Source of the DNA: Segniliparus rugosus ATCC BAA-974
GTDB taxonomy: Bacteria > Actinomycetota > Actinomycetes > Mycobacteriales > Mycobacteriaceae
Direction: 5' to 3'
NCBI RefSeq assembly: GCF_000185725.2
Contig: NZ_KI391954.1
Location: 1,460,185-1,524,184, forward strand
Length of the DNA stretch: 64,000 bases
A program made the translations under genes and the position numbers. The stretch's first letter is position 1; the number at the start of each line of letters is the position of its first letter. Of the stretch, positions 36,700 through 44,775 are shown piece by piece. The notes below the pieces were generated by a model that saw only the letters and a list, made by a program, of their open reading frames with translations, did no database searches and had not been told where the DNA came from.

Positions 36700-37914
36700 T
36701 CAGATCCAGAAGCCCTTGCCGACGGCCACGATCCCCTCGGCGCTCACGGTGAACCGCTCGCGCTCGCGCTCCAAATCGACCCCGATCTGCTCGCCGGGGC
36801 CGACCACGACGTTCTTGTCCAAGATCGCGTTGCGCACCACGGCGCCCTCCCCGATGCGCACCCCCGGCATCAGCACGCTGCCCTCGACCGAGGCTCCGTC
36901 GCTGACGATGACGTTGCTGCTCACCACCGAGGAGCTCACGACGGCAGAGGAGATGATGCTGCCCGCGCCGACCATCGACTCCACCGCCATGCCGCCGTTG
37001 ACGAACTTCGCGGGCGGCATCGCGTCGTTGCCGCCGTTGATCGGCCAGCGCCGGTTGTAGAGGTTGAAAACCGGATGCACCGACACCAGGTCCATGTGCG
37101 CCTGGTAATAGGAGTCGAGCGTCCCGACGTCCCGCCAGTACCCGTGGTCGCGCTCGGAGGCTCCGGGCACGTGGTTCTCGGTGAAGTCGTACACCCGCGC
37201 CTCGCCCTGGTCCACCAGCGCGGGGATGATGTTCCCGCCCATGTCGTGGTCGGAGCCCTGGTCCTCGGCGTCCGCCCGCAACGCCTCGACGAGCGTCTTG
37301 GTCGTGAAGACGTAGTTGCCCATGGACGCGTAGGCGTACTCGGGGGCACCGGGGATGCCCGGCGGGTCTGCGGGCTTCTCCAGAAAACTCGTGATCTTGC
37401 CGTCGGCGTCCGCGTCGATCACGCCGAACGCCTTCGCGTCCAGGCGCGGCACCCGGATCCCCGCCACGGTGACCCCTGCTTTGGACTCGATGTGCCGTGC
37501 GACCATCTGCTCCGGGTCCATCCGGTACACGTGGTCCGCCCCGAACACGACGATGTAGTCCGGGTCCTCGTCGTAGACGAGGTTCAACGACTGGAAGATC
37601 GCGTCGGCGCTGCCGGTGTACCAGCGCTTGCCGACTCGCTGCTGCGCGGGCACCGGCGTGATGTACTCGCCGGAAATGCCCGAGAGCCGCCAGTTCTGGG
37701 AGATGTGCCGGTCGAGCGAATGCGATTTGTACTGCGTGAGCACGCAAATCTTCAAGAAGCCCGCGTTGACGAGATTCGACAGCACGAAGTCGATCAGCCG
37801 GTACGCGCCGCCGAACGGCACTGCGGGCTTCGCCCGATCAGCTGTGAGCGGATAGAGGCGTTTGCCTTCGCCGCCTGCGAGCACGATGCCGAGCACATGG
37901 GGTTGACTCCTCAC
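36700..37914 (-). CDS. glgC: Glucose-1-phosphate adenylyltransferase
   Basis: 404 residues, the same length as in M. tuberculosis. It makes ADP-glucose for glycogen and maltose-1-phosphate synthesis. The nucleotide-binding [59 protein letters not shown] and [18 protein letters not shown] are present, followed by a left-handed beta-helix ([20 protein letters not shown]). Start is the GTG at 37914 with a TAGGTT box 6 nt upstream. It is divergent from glgA, with a duplicated 148-bp element between them. Confidence 0.96.
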   Translation of the reverse strand: MRSQPHVLGIVLAGGEGKRLYPLTADRAKPAVPFGGAYRLIDFVLSNLVNAGFLKICVLTQYKSHSLDRHISQNWRLSGISGEYITPVPAQQRVGKRWYTGSADAIFQSLNLVYDEDPDYIVVFGADHVYRMDPEQMVARHIESKAGVTVAGIRVPRLDAKAFGVIDADADGKITSFLEKPADPPGIPGAPEYAYASMGNYVFTTKTLVEALRADAEDQGSDHDMGGNIIPALVDQGEARVYDFTENHVPGASERDHGYWRDVGTLDSYYQAHMDLVSVHPVFNLYNRRWPINGGNDAMPPAKFVNGGMAVESMVGAGSIISSAVVSSSVVSSNVIVSDGASVEGSVLMPGVRIGEGAVVRNAILDKNVVVGPGEQIGVDLERERERFTVSAEGIVAVGKGFWI

Positions 37915-37920
37915 AGGTTC

Positions 37921-37926
37921 AACCTA
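37921..37926 (-). promoter_or_regulatory. -10 box of a leaderless promoter for glgC
   Basis: TAGGTT (minus strand) ends 6 nt before the GTG at 37914. Confidence 0.55.
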
Positions 37927-38125
37927 CCCTCTCCGTTTGGTTTTGGTGCGACAGTGTCGGCAGATTCATCGCCGCGTCCGAGCGCCGCGGCGCTGACGCG
38001 TGCCCGGAGCGCAGGCCGAGGCACGAGGCCGAAGCGACCAGACCAGCACAGTCCCCCAGGGTGCTCCGCGTCAGCATCCCCCGCTCGGCAAAACCCCCCG
38101 CAACCGCGATGCTCACCTGACCGGC

Positions 38126-38263
38126 ATGCATGTCGCGGCGCTGACGCGTGCCCGGAGCGCAGGCCGAGGCACGAGGCCGAAGCGACCAGACCAGCACAGT
38201 CCCCCAGGGTGCTCCGCGTCAGCATCCCCCGCTCGGCAAAACCCCCCGCAACCGCGATGCTAA
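38126..38263 (+). CDS. 45-codon relic ORF from the duplicated glgA start
   Basis: Begins MHVAALTRARSAGRG, whose first residues mirror GlgA (MHVAMLTREYPPEVYGG), then runs through the repeat and stops at the TAA at 38261-38263, ten bases before the true glgA ATG. Its leaderless -10 has lost the essential A, so translation is doubtful. Probably a by-product of the duplication. Confidence 0.3.
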   Translation: MHVAALTRARSAGRGTRPKRPDQHSPPGCSASASPARQNPPQPRC

Positions 38264-38266
38264 CGT
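38261..38266 (+). promoter_or_regulatory. -10 box of a leaderless promoter for glgA
   Basis: TAACGT ends 7 nt before the ATG at 38274. The equivalent sequence in the upstream copy (38113-38118) is TCACCT. Confidence 0.55.
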
Positions 38267-38273
38267 GGCCGGT

Positions 38274-39431
38274 ATGCATGTCGCGATGCTGACGCGTGAG
38301 TACCCTCCTGAGGTATACGGGGGCGCCGGTGTGCACGTCACAGAGCTCGTGGCCAATCTGCGCGAACTCTGCGAAGTCGACGTGCACTGCATCGGCGAAC
38401 CCCGCCCCGGAGCCGTCGCGCATCAGCCCGACCCCGCGCTGCTCGGCGCGAACGCCGCGCTGCGCACGCTCTCGGCGGACTTGCGGATCGCCGCTGCGGC
38501 GACCGGAGTCGACGTGGTCCACTCGCACACGTGGTACGCCAACCTGGCCGGGCACATGGCGAGCCTCTTGCACGGAATCCCCCATGTGGTGACCTCGCAC
38601 TCCCTTGAGCCGTTGCGCCCGTGGAAAGCGGAACAGCTCGGCGGCGGCTACCGGATCTCCAGCTGGGCGGAGGCCGCCTCGCTGCCCGCCGCGGCCGCCG
38701 TCATCGCGGTGAGCCAGGCCATGGCCACCGACGTGCTCGCGACGTACCCGCTCATCGACCCTGCCCGCGTGCACGTGGTCCGCAACGGGATCGACGTGAG
38801 CGCCTGGTACCCGGACCCGAACGCCGAAGCCGCCGTCCGCGAGCTCGGCCTCGACCCGGCGAGGCCGATTGTCGCGTTCGTCGGCAGGATCACCCACCAG
38901 AAGGGGCTGAACCACCTCATCGCCGCCGCGCACCGCTTCGTGCCCGAGGCGCAGCTCCTCCTCTGCGCGGGCGCTCCGGACACCCCCGAGATCGCCGCGC
39001 AGACCCGCGCTGCGGTGGCCGAACTCCAAGAGGCGCGCGACGGCGTGGTCTGGGCACAGGAGATGCTCTCCTCGGCGAAAATCCGCGAACTCGTCTCGGC
39101 GGCCACGGTCTTCGTCTGCCCCTCCATCTACGAGCCGCTCGGCATCGTCAACCTTGAGGCGATGGCGACGGCGACCGCCGTGGTCGGCTCCTCGGTGGGC
39201 GGAATCCCCGAGGTCGTGGACCACGGCGAGACGGGCCTGCTGGTCTCGTACGAGCCGAGCGACCCCCAAGGGTTCGAGCATGGGCTCGCCGACGCGGTGA
39301 ACGCGCTGGTCAACGACACCGACCTCGCGATCAGGATGGGGCGGGCCGGGCGGGCCAAGGTGGTGCGCGAGTTCTCGTGGACCAAAGTCGCGGCGGACAC
39401 GTTGAAAATCTACGAGCACGTGGCCCGCTGA
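38274..39431 (+). CDS. glgA: ADP-glucose-dependent glucosyltransferase (glycogen synthase / GlgM type)
   Basis: 385 residues, GT4 family, GT-B fold. It starts MHVAMLTREYPPEVYGGAGV and shows VDVVHSHTWYANLAGHMASL in the first domain, IVAFVGRITHQKGLNHLIAA at the hinge and FVCPSIYEPLGIVNLEAMA with the E-x7-E retaining motif in the second. The M. tuberculosis homologue Rv1212c makes alpha-maltose-1-phosphate from ADP-glucose and glucose-1-phosphate, so GlgM activity is likely, though it is traditionally called glgA. It is divergent from glgC, which supplies the ADP-glucose. Its start region is duplicated upstream. Confidence 0.94.
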   Translation: MHVAMLTREYPPEVYGGAGVHVTELVANLRELCEVDVHCIGEPRPGAVAHQPDPALLGANAALRTLSADLRIAAAATGVDVVHSHTWYANLAGHMASLLHGIPHVVTSHSLEPLRPWKAEQLGGGYRISSWAEAASLPAAAAVIAVSQAMATDVLATYPLIDPARVHVVRNGIDVSAWYPDPNAEAAVRELGLDPARPIVAFVGRITHQKGLNHLIAAAHRFVPEAQLLLCAGAPDTPEIAAQTRAAVAELQEARDGVVWAQEMLSSAKIRELVSAATVFVCPSIYEPLGIVNLEAMATATAVVGSSVGGIPEVVDHGETGLLVSYEPSDPQGFEHGLADAVNALVNDTDLAIRMGRAGRAKVVREFSWTKVAADTLKIYEHVAR

Positions 39432-39461
39432 CCCCGGCCCCCGAAGGGCGGTCCTCCCGCG

Positions 39462-39644
39462 TTATTTCTTCGCAGTCCCCAAGGGAACGCCCGCCAAAGC
39501 CTCGGAAAGCGCTGTCGCTTCCTGCACCGACAACTCGACCACCAGACGACCGCCACCGTCCACCGGCATCCGCAAAATGATCCCTCGCCCTTCTTTCGCT
39601 ACTTCGAGCGGGCCATCACCGGTACGTGGCTTGAGTGCCGCCAT
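39462..39644 (-). CDS. DUF3117 family small protein (Rv1211-like)
   Basis: 60 residues from the ATG at 39644, which has GGAGG five bases upstream. The sequence MAALKPRTGDGPLEVAKEGR and GGGRLVVELSVQEATALSEA are the full DUF3117 signature, a small predicted beta-rich domain found throughout Actinobacteria. A longer frame upstream is open but not conserved. It sits between tag and glgA exactly as Rv1211 does. Function unknown. Confidence 0.93.
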   Translation of the reverse strand: MAALKPRTGDGPLEVAKEGRGIILRMPVDGGGRLVVELSVQEATALSEALAGVPLGTAKK

Positions 39645-39672
39645 CGGTTCCTCCAAATCACGCCAAGGCCGC

Positions 39673-40308
39673 CTAGCGCTGGTCGACAAGGCTATTAACT
39701 CGTGAACAAATGTGGGTTCTATTGTCCCATAGCTCAGCCACCCAGCAGGACGCCAGGTGGTCGTCCACCATCCCAGTGGCCTGCATCATCGCGTAGCACG
39801 TCGTCGGACCGCAGAAGCTGAAACCGCGTTTGCGCAGCTCTTTCGCCATCGCCGCCGACTCCGGGGTCTGGGCGGGGACCGCTTCGAGCAGTTCGGGGCG
39901 CGGCCTCGGCTCCGGGGCGAAGGACCAAAGCAGCTCCGCGAACTCGGCTTCGCCGATCTCCTGCACCAAACGCGCCGCATTGATCGCGGCGAGGATCTTG
40001 GGGCGGCTGCGGACGATCCCCGCGTCCGCCATCAGCCGCGCCACGTCCGGCTCGCCGAACGCGGCGACGACTGCGGGGTCGAAACCCGCGAACGCGGCGC
40101 GGAACGCCTCGCGCTTGCGCAGGATCGTGATCCACGAGAGCCCGGCTTGGAAAGCCTCCAAGCAAAACCGCTCGTACAGCGCGTTCCCGTTGGTGATCGG
40201 CTTGCCCCACTCCTCGTCGTGGTACCGGGTGTAAAGCTCGCGGACGGCCGGGTCTTTGGGCGACTCCGCCCACGCGCATCTGACGACCGGCTCCGCCGCC
40301 TCATTCAT
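39673..40308 (-). CDS. tag: DNA-3-methyladenine glycosylase I
   Basis: 211 residues. It excises 3-methyladenine from alkylated DNA. RCAWAESPKDPAVRELYTRY at the start, HDEEWGKPITNGNALYERFC, EAFQAGLSWITILRKREAF (helix-hairpin-helix region with the catalytic Glu) and the zinc ligands at both ends (Cys11, and His/Cys in DDHLASC) are visible. The order DivIVA-like - tag - DUF3117 - glgA matches Rv1209-Rv1212c. Its ATG lies eight bases inside the end of the upstream gene. Confidence 0.95.
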   Translation of the reverse strand: MNEAAEPVVRCAWAESPKDPAVRELYTRYHDEEWGKPITNGNALYERFCLEAFQAGLSWITILRKREAFRAAFAGFDPAVVAAFGEPDVARLMADAGIVRSRPKILAAINAARLVQEIGEAEFAELLWSFAPEPRPRPELLEAVPAQTPESAAMAKELRKRGFSFCGPTTCYAMMQATGMVDDHLASCWVAELWDNRTHICSRVNSLVDQR

Positions 40309-40600
40309 CCGCCGTCTCCAGCTCGTGCCCGGCGGACTGCGCCCGCAGCTCCTCTAGCTCCTCGGCCAGCCTGGCGAGCGCCCAGTCCACCTCCCGCATA
40401 TCGTACCCGCGCAGGCGCACCTGGAATTTGAGCTTGCGGACGTCGTCGCCGAGCACGCCGGTTTCGGGCAGCTTGGTCGGGCTCGCCTGCCTCGGGAGCG
40501 GCCCGAGCTCCTCGCCCCGTCCGAAGACGAAGATCGAAAGCCCGAACAGCCCGGCTCCCACCAGGACAGCGACCAGTATGTATTCGAGGACTAGCACCAC
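40301..40600 (-). CDS. DivIVA-domain membrane protein (Rv1209-like)
   Basis: 99 residues. One N-terminal membrane segment (LEYILVAVLVGAGLFGLSIF) is followed by a linker and a short DivIVA-type motif (FQVRLRGYDMREVDWALARL) with a helical continuation, EELEELRAQSAGHE. The motif R-G-Y-D-x-x-x-V-D is what targets DivIVA-like proteins. In M. tuberculosis Rv1209 occupies the same place. It may act in cell-envelope growth or septum positioning; this is family inference. The start GTG is followed immediately by a second GTG, so the exact first codon is not fixed. Confidence 0.82.
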   Translation of the reverse strand: MVLVLEYILVAVLVGAGLFGLSIFVFGRGEELGPLPRQASPTKLPETGVLGDDVRKLKFQVRLRGYDMREVDWALARLAEELEELRAQSAGHELETADE

Positions 40601-40660
40601 GCTCTCATCATGCCATTGCCCGCCGAAGCCCAGGCGGCGATCCGCCGCGCCGCCGGAAGG

Positions 40661-41584
40661 TCAGGGCCGCATCTCGTCCATGGGCGGATGGCCCTCCAGG
40701 CGCAGTTGGCGCGGCACCAGCTCCACTCCCTCGGGCCCCGCTTTGGCGACCAGAAGCGGCTCCTTGGAGTCTGCCACGCCGCTGCGCGTCAACATGGTGT
40801 GGATGATCTGCCTGCTCATCGCCGCCAACTCGGTCAGCGGCTGGTTGCGATGCGCGCGCGAGCCCAGGTTCACCTGCGCGAGGCCCTTCGCCCCGAACCG
40901 GTCGTACACGTCCATGACCATGCCGATCTCCACCCCGTACCCAGGGGCGAACTCCAACGAGCGCAGTGTCGCGGTGCGCGCCGCGTACTCCCCAGCCAGC
41001 GGTTGCAGCAGCGTCCGAAGGCCGGGGCGCAGGGCCGCGAGCATCGGCCGGGCCACCAGCTCGGTCACCCGCCCTCCGCCGGAAGGGTCGGCGCTGCCGA
41101 GCGGCCTGCGGTAGTAGCCCTTGACCAAATGCGTGGAGCGATCGGTCAAGAGCGGCCCGAGGAGCTTCGAGGCGAAGGTCGGGTCGGGGTCGATGAGGTC
41201 GGTGTCGATGAACACCACGAAGTCGCTGTCCACCATGCCGAGCGAACGCCACAGCGCCTCCCCTTTCCCGCCCGACAAGGGCACGCCGGGCAACGCCGCT
41301 TCGGTGGTGGTGACCCTGGCCCCGGACTCCTTGGCGATCGCGACCGTGTTGTCCGTGGAGCCGCCGTCCACCACGAGCACGTCGTCCAGCAGCGCGGAGC
41401 CCGAGAGCGGCTGGCGCAGCCAGTCGAGGCTCGCGATCACGTGGGCGATGGTCCGCTCCTCGTTGAGCGCGGGCAGCACGGCGGCCACCTTGCGCCCGGC
41501 CTTCGCCGCGACCAGCTCGTCGAGGCTCCACCCAGGGTCGGCGTACGTCGGCACGGATTCCTGCGGCCCTGTCGCGCTCGTCAT
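40661..41584 (-). CDS. gpgS: Glucosyl-3-phosphoglycerate synthase
   Basis: 307 residues from the ATG at 41584. It transfers glucose from UDP-glucose (or ADP-glucose) to 3-phosphoglycerate, the first step of methylglucose lipopolysaccharide synthesis. GT-A features: VAAVLPALNEERTIAHVIAS, DVLVVDGGSTDNTVAIAKES, the metal-binding FIDTDLIDPDP (DxD) and the PGYGVEIGMVMDVYDRFGAK segment with later RAHRNQPL. The neighbours match Rv1208-Rv1213. A few extra residues upstream are open but the chosen ATG has AGGGAAGG before it. Confidence 0.95.
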   Translation of the reverse strand: MTSATGPQESVPTYADPGWSLDELVAAKAGRKVAAVLPALNEERTIAHVIASLDWLRQPLSGSALLDDVLVVDGGSTDNTVAIAKESGARVTTTEAALPGVPLSGGKGEALWRSLGMVDSDFVVFIDTDLIDPDPTFASKLLGPLLTDRSTHLVKGYYRRPLGSADPSGGGRVTELVARPMLAALRPGLRTLLQPLAGEYAARTATLRSLEFAPGYGVEIGMVMDVYDRFGAKGLAQVNLGSRAHRNQPLTELAAMSRQIIHTMLTRSGVADSKEPLLVAKAGPEGVELVPRQLRLEGHPPMDEMRP

Positions 41585-41621
41585 GCTGGCGCCTTCCCTT
41601 CTCTCGAACAATCGCGCCCGG

Positions 41622-42722
41622 TCACACGCCAGGCGCGGCCAAATACCGGGACAGCACGTCGGCCACCTCGTGGATCTGGCTCTCCGGAGCCCATTCCTCT
41701 TTGGTGTGGGCGAGGTTCGGATCGCCCGGCCCGAAGTTCACCGAGGGGATCCCCAGCGCCGCGAACCGTGAGACGTCCGTCCATCCGTATTTGGCCCGGA
41801 ACTTGCCCGAGGCGGCTTCGACGAGTTCTGCGGCGGCCGGATGGGCCAGGCCGGGGAGCGCGCCAGGCGCGGCGTCCACCACCTCGAACCGCGTCTGCGG
41901 CAGCTGGTCGAAGAGCCCGCGCACGTAGGCGACGGCCTGGTCGACGTCCCGGTCGGGGGCGAAGCGGAAGTTCACCTCCACCCAGGCCTCGTCCGGGATG
42001 ACGTTGCCCGCAACCCCGCCGCCGATCCGGGTCGCGGAGAGGCCCTCCCGGTAGACGCAGCCGTCGATGTCGACCTCGCGCGCCTGGTGCTCGGAGAGGA
42101 TCGCGAGCACCGGCGCGAGCCGGTGGATCGCGTCGTCCCCGAGCCAGGAGCGCGCCGAATGCGCCCGTCTGCCGGACGTGGCCACCCGCGCCCGCAGCGT
42201 GCCCTGGCAGCCTGCTTCGATCAGGCCGGCCGTGGGCTCGCCGAGGATCGCGACGTCCGCTTCGAGCCACTGCGGCACGTCCCTCGCGAGATGGCCGAGC
42301 CCGTTGCGGTCGGCGGCGACCTCCTCGTTGTCGTAGAAAATCAGCGTGAGGTCTGGCCCGAGGTCGGCGATCGTCGCCGCGACGTGCAGGAAGACCGCGC
42401 AGCCGGATTTCATGTCCACGGTGCCGAGCCCCGCGAGCGCCGGGCCGTGCTCCGGGTCGACGAAACGTCTGGCCGGGAGGTTCCCCGCCGAGGGGACGGT
42501 GTCCAGGTGGCCCGCGAGCAGCACCCGGCGGGAGCGCCCGGCGTTCGTCCGCGCCAGCACGCAGTTGCCCCGGCGCTCGATCGCGAAGCCGCTCGTCTGC
42601 TCGCGCAGCGCCTCCTCCACAGCGTCGGCCAGCGCGGCCTCTTGCCCCGACTCGCTCGGCACGTCGACCAACGCCTGCGTGAGTTCCACCGGATCCGAGT
42701 TCAGCCGCAACGTCATCGTCAC
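41622..42722 (-). CDS. dapE: Succinyl-diaminopimelate desuccinylase
   Basis: 366 residues. A di-zinc peptidase-family M20 enzyme acting in lysine and meso-diaminopimelate synthesis. Metal-binding and catalytic motifs are AGHLDTVP (His, Asp), [11 protein letters not shown] (Asp) and FYDNEEVAA (Glu-Glu), with a dimerisation insert in the middle and the last His in LAHTKEEW. The start may be the GTG at 42722 or the ATG two codons later. It is divergent from dapD, which makes the precursor two steps earlier in the pathway. Confidence 0.95.
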   Translation of the reverse strand: MTMTLRLNSDPVELTQALVDVPSESGQEAALADAVEEALREQTSGFAIERRGNCVLARTNAGRSRRVLLAGHLDTVPSAGNLPARRFVDPEHGPALAGLGTVDMKSGCAVFLHVAATIADLGPDLTLIFYDNEEVAADRNGLGHLARDVPQWLEADVAILGEPTAGLIEAGCQGTLRARVATSGRRAHSARSWLGDDAIHRLAPVLAILSEHQAREVDIDGCVYREGLSATRIGGGVAGNVIPDEAWVEVNFRFAPDRDVDQAVAYVRGLFDQLPQTRFEVVDAAPGALPGLAHPAAAELVEAASGKFRAKYGWTDVSRFAALGIPSVNFGPGDPNLAHTKEEWAPESQIHEVADVLSRYLAAPGV

Positions 42723-42805
42723 AGACTAACCGCCGGTTCGGGCCCCCGCGATCCGACCGCCGAGGCGTGCCCTCGCCGATGTGTCCTTGCCCGGACCCGT
42801 CCGGG

Positions 42806-42811
42806 TAAACT
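42806..42811 (+). promoter_or_regulatory. -10 box of a leaderless promoter for dapD
   Basis: TAAACT ends 7 nt before the ATG at 42819; no ribosome-binding site is present. Confidence 0.6.
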
Positions 42812-42818
42812 GCCGTCC

Positions 42819-43796
42819 ATGAGCGACACCGCAAGCACTTACCGTCAGACCGGCGCGAGCGGCGTGGGCCTTGCCACGCTGACCCCCTCGGGCGCAGTGC
42901 TCGACGTCTGGTTCCCCGAGCCGCTGCTCGGGGAGTTCCAGGAGACCGGGACTTTCGCCATCGAAGGCCCGCCCGCCTCCGACGAGCTGCTCGCGCTCGC
43001 TGGCCCCGATCCCGAGCGCGATGTCGTGTTGTCCGTGGTCCGCACGCGGATCGCGAGCCTCGCGGAGCCGCCTGCCGACGCCTACGACGTCTATCTGCGC
43101 CTGCATCTGCTCAGCCACCGCCTCGTCCGGCCGCACGAGGCGAACCTCGCCGGAGTCTTCGGCCTGCTCTCGAACGTGGTGTGGACCAACCACGGCCCCT
43201 GCTCCCCCGCCGGTTTCGAGGCGACGCGGCTGCGGCTGCGCGCACGGGGCCCGGTGCAGGTGCTCGGCGTGGACAAGTTCCCGAGGATGGTCGACTACGT
43301 CGTGCCGACCGGGGTCCGGATCGCCGACGCCGACCGCGTGCGGCTCGGCGCGCACCTCGCCGACGGCACCACCGTCATGCACGAGGGCTTCGTGAACTTC
43401 AACGCGGGCACGCTCGGGGCTTCCATGGTGGAGGGCCGGATCTCGGCGGGCGTGGTGATCGGCGACGGCTCCGACGTCGGCGGCGGGGCCTCGATCATGG
43501 GCACGCTCTCCGGCGGCGGCAAAGAGGTGGTCTCGGTCGGCAAGCGCAGCCTCATCGGCGCGAACGCCGGGATCGGGATCAGCCTCGGGGACGACTCGGT
43601 CGTCGAGGCGGGCCTGTACATCACGGCGGGCACGAAAGTCACCACGCCAGAGGGCGAAGTCGTCGCGGCCCGCGCGCTCTCCGGCGTCGCGAACCTGCTC
43701 TGGCGGCGAAACTCGCTCACCGGAGCCGTCGAAGTGCTGCCCCGCGCGGGCAGCGGCGTCACCCTGAACTCGGTGCTGCACTCGAACAACCCGTAG
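42819..43796 (+). CDS. dapD: Tetrahydrodipicolinate N-succinyltransferase
   Basis: 325 residues, the long actinobacterial type with an extra N-terminal domain. It succinylates tetrahydrodipicolinate in the lysine/DAP pathway. The C-terminal half is a left-handed beta-helix (hexapeptide repeats such as [20 protein letters not shown] and [20 protein letters not shown]) with [13 protein letters not shown] and [19 protein letters not shown] at the active site. It is divergent from dapE (96 bases apart), the arrangement known from Rv1201c-Rv1202. Confidence 0.95.
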   Translation: MSDTASTYRQTGASGVGLATLTPSGAVLDVWFPEPLLGEFQETGTFAIEGPPASDELLALAGPDPERDVVLSVVRTRIASLAEPPADAYDVYLRLHLLSHRLVRPHEANLAGVFGLLSNVVWTNHGPCSPAGFEATRLRLRARGPVQVLGVDKFPRMVDYVVPTGVRIADADRVRLGAHLADGTTVMHEGFVNFNAGTLGASMVEGRISAGVVIGDGSDVGGGASIMGTLSGGGKEVVSVGKRSLIGANAGIGISLGDDSVVEAGLYITAGTKVTTPEGEVVAARALSGVANLLWRRNSLTGAVEVLPRAGSGVTLNSVLHSNNP

Positions 43797-43839
43797 CCCC
43801 TCGAGCGCCGGTCTGCCGCCAGCCGTCCGAGGCGGACCG

Positions 43840-44724
43840 CTAGGACAAGCCCGTCCACTGGAACTCGCCCGCCGCGTCCCGCCGCACCCCGACCGGGGAC
43901 TTGGCCGGGAAATGCGCGGTGAGCAGCCGGGCCCCCTCGTTCGCGCACCGTTCCAGCAGCTCCGACCGGGTCCGCATCGCCTGAGGCGAATCCGCGTCGG
44001 AGAACATGGGCAGGTCGCGGTATTCGATCTGGAACGGATGGTGGAAGGCGTCGCCGATCACCAGAAGGCTTTCGTTTCCGTCGGCGATCTCAAAAACGAG
44101 GTGGCCAGGCGTGTGCCCCGGCGCCGCGACCGCCATAATTCTCGTCCCCCCGGCCTCGGCGACGATCTGGCCCGCCTCGATCAGCTCCCACTTGCCCGAT
44201 TCGAGGATCGGCTCGACGCTGTCCGCGTACAACTGCGCGTACAGCTCCGAATCCGCCGCGAGACCGCGCAAGTAATCGAACTCCACCGAATGAAAGAGGT
44301 GCAGCGCGTTGGGGAAGGTCGGCCGCCACGCCCCGTCCACGAGCCTCGTGTTCCACCCGCAGTGGTCGGGGTGCAGATGCGTGCTGGCCACCACGTCGAC
44401 CCGGTCCGGGTCGAACCCCGCCGCGACGAACCGCTCGAGGTAGTCGGTGTTCAGCATGTGCATGTCGGGAAGGCCCGGCCGGGGCTTGTGGTTGCCGATG
44501 CAGGTGTCGAGGACGATGAGCTTGTCGCCCAGCGACACCACGTAGTTGTGCACGACGGTGACCATCTCCCACTGGCCGCCGCGCCGCAAGGAGAACGGGT
44601 ATTTGGCGTGGGCGGCGACGAGCTGCTCGTCGGTGATCGCGGGGAACCACTCCCTCGGGTCCACGAACCAGGGGTCGAGTTCGGTGAGCTGCGTGACGGT
44701 CGCGGAGCCGAGGACGAATGCCAT
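43840..44724 (-). CDS. MBL-fold metallo-hydrolase
   Basis: 294 residues from the ATG at 44724. The binuclear metal motif is STHLHPDHCGWN (H-x-H-x-D-H), with further ligands in APGHTPGHLVF and a later His in LTAHFPAKS. DTCIGNHKPRPGLPDMHMLN is typical of a group that includes lactonase-like enzymes (N-acyl-homoserine lactone or other lactones), but the substrate is not predictable. A 17-bp inverted repeat lies on its -10 box. It is a single gene behind an aldo/keto reductase on the same strand. Confidence 0.87.
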   Translation of the reverse strand: MAFVLGSATVTQLTELDPWFVDPREWFPAITDEQLVAAHAKYPFSLRRGGQWEMVTVVHNYVVSLGDKLIVLDTCIGNHKPRPGLPDMHMLNTDYLERFVAAGFDPDRVDVVASTHLHPDHCGWNTRLVDGAWRPTFPNALHLFHSVEFDYLRGLAADSELYAQLYADSVEPILESGKWELIEAGQIVAEAGGTRIMAVAAPGHTPGHLVFEIADGNESLLVIGDAFHHPFQIEYRDLPMFSDADSPQAMRTRSELLERCANEGARLLTAHFPAKSPVGVRRDAAGEFQWTGLS

Positions 44725-44725
44725 C

Positions 44726-44742
44726 GTGCGAATGTATCGCAC
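44726..44742. promoter_or_regulatory. Operator-like inverted repeat over the leaderless -10 of the MBL gene
   Basis: GTGCGA-ATGTA-TCGCAC. The -10 box TACATT (minus strand, 44731-44736) lies in its centre and ends 6 nt before the ATG at 44724, so a bound protein would block RNA polymerase. Confidence 0.55.
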
Positions 44743-44775
44743 AGCCCTTCGCGCCGAACGCCGGGGCACGGCGCG

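Larger units (their letters stand above)
37987..38282 (+). repeat. 148-bp tandem duplication of the glgA upstream and start region
   Basis: Copy A is 37987-38134 and copy B is 38135-38282. They differ at about four positions, all within the -10/start area. Copy B ends in the true glgA start. Copy A ends in ATGCATGTC followed by GCGGCGCTGACGCGT, a second version of the first glgA codons. In copy A the -10 reads TCACCT instead of TAACGT. Confidence 0.95.
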
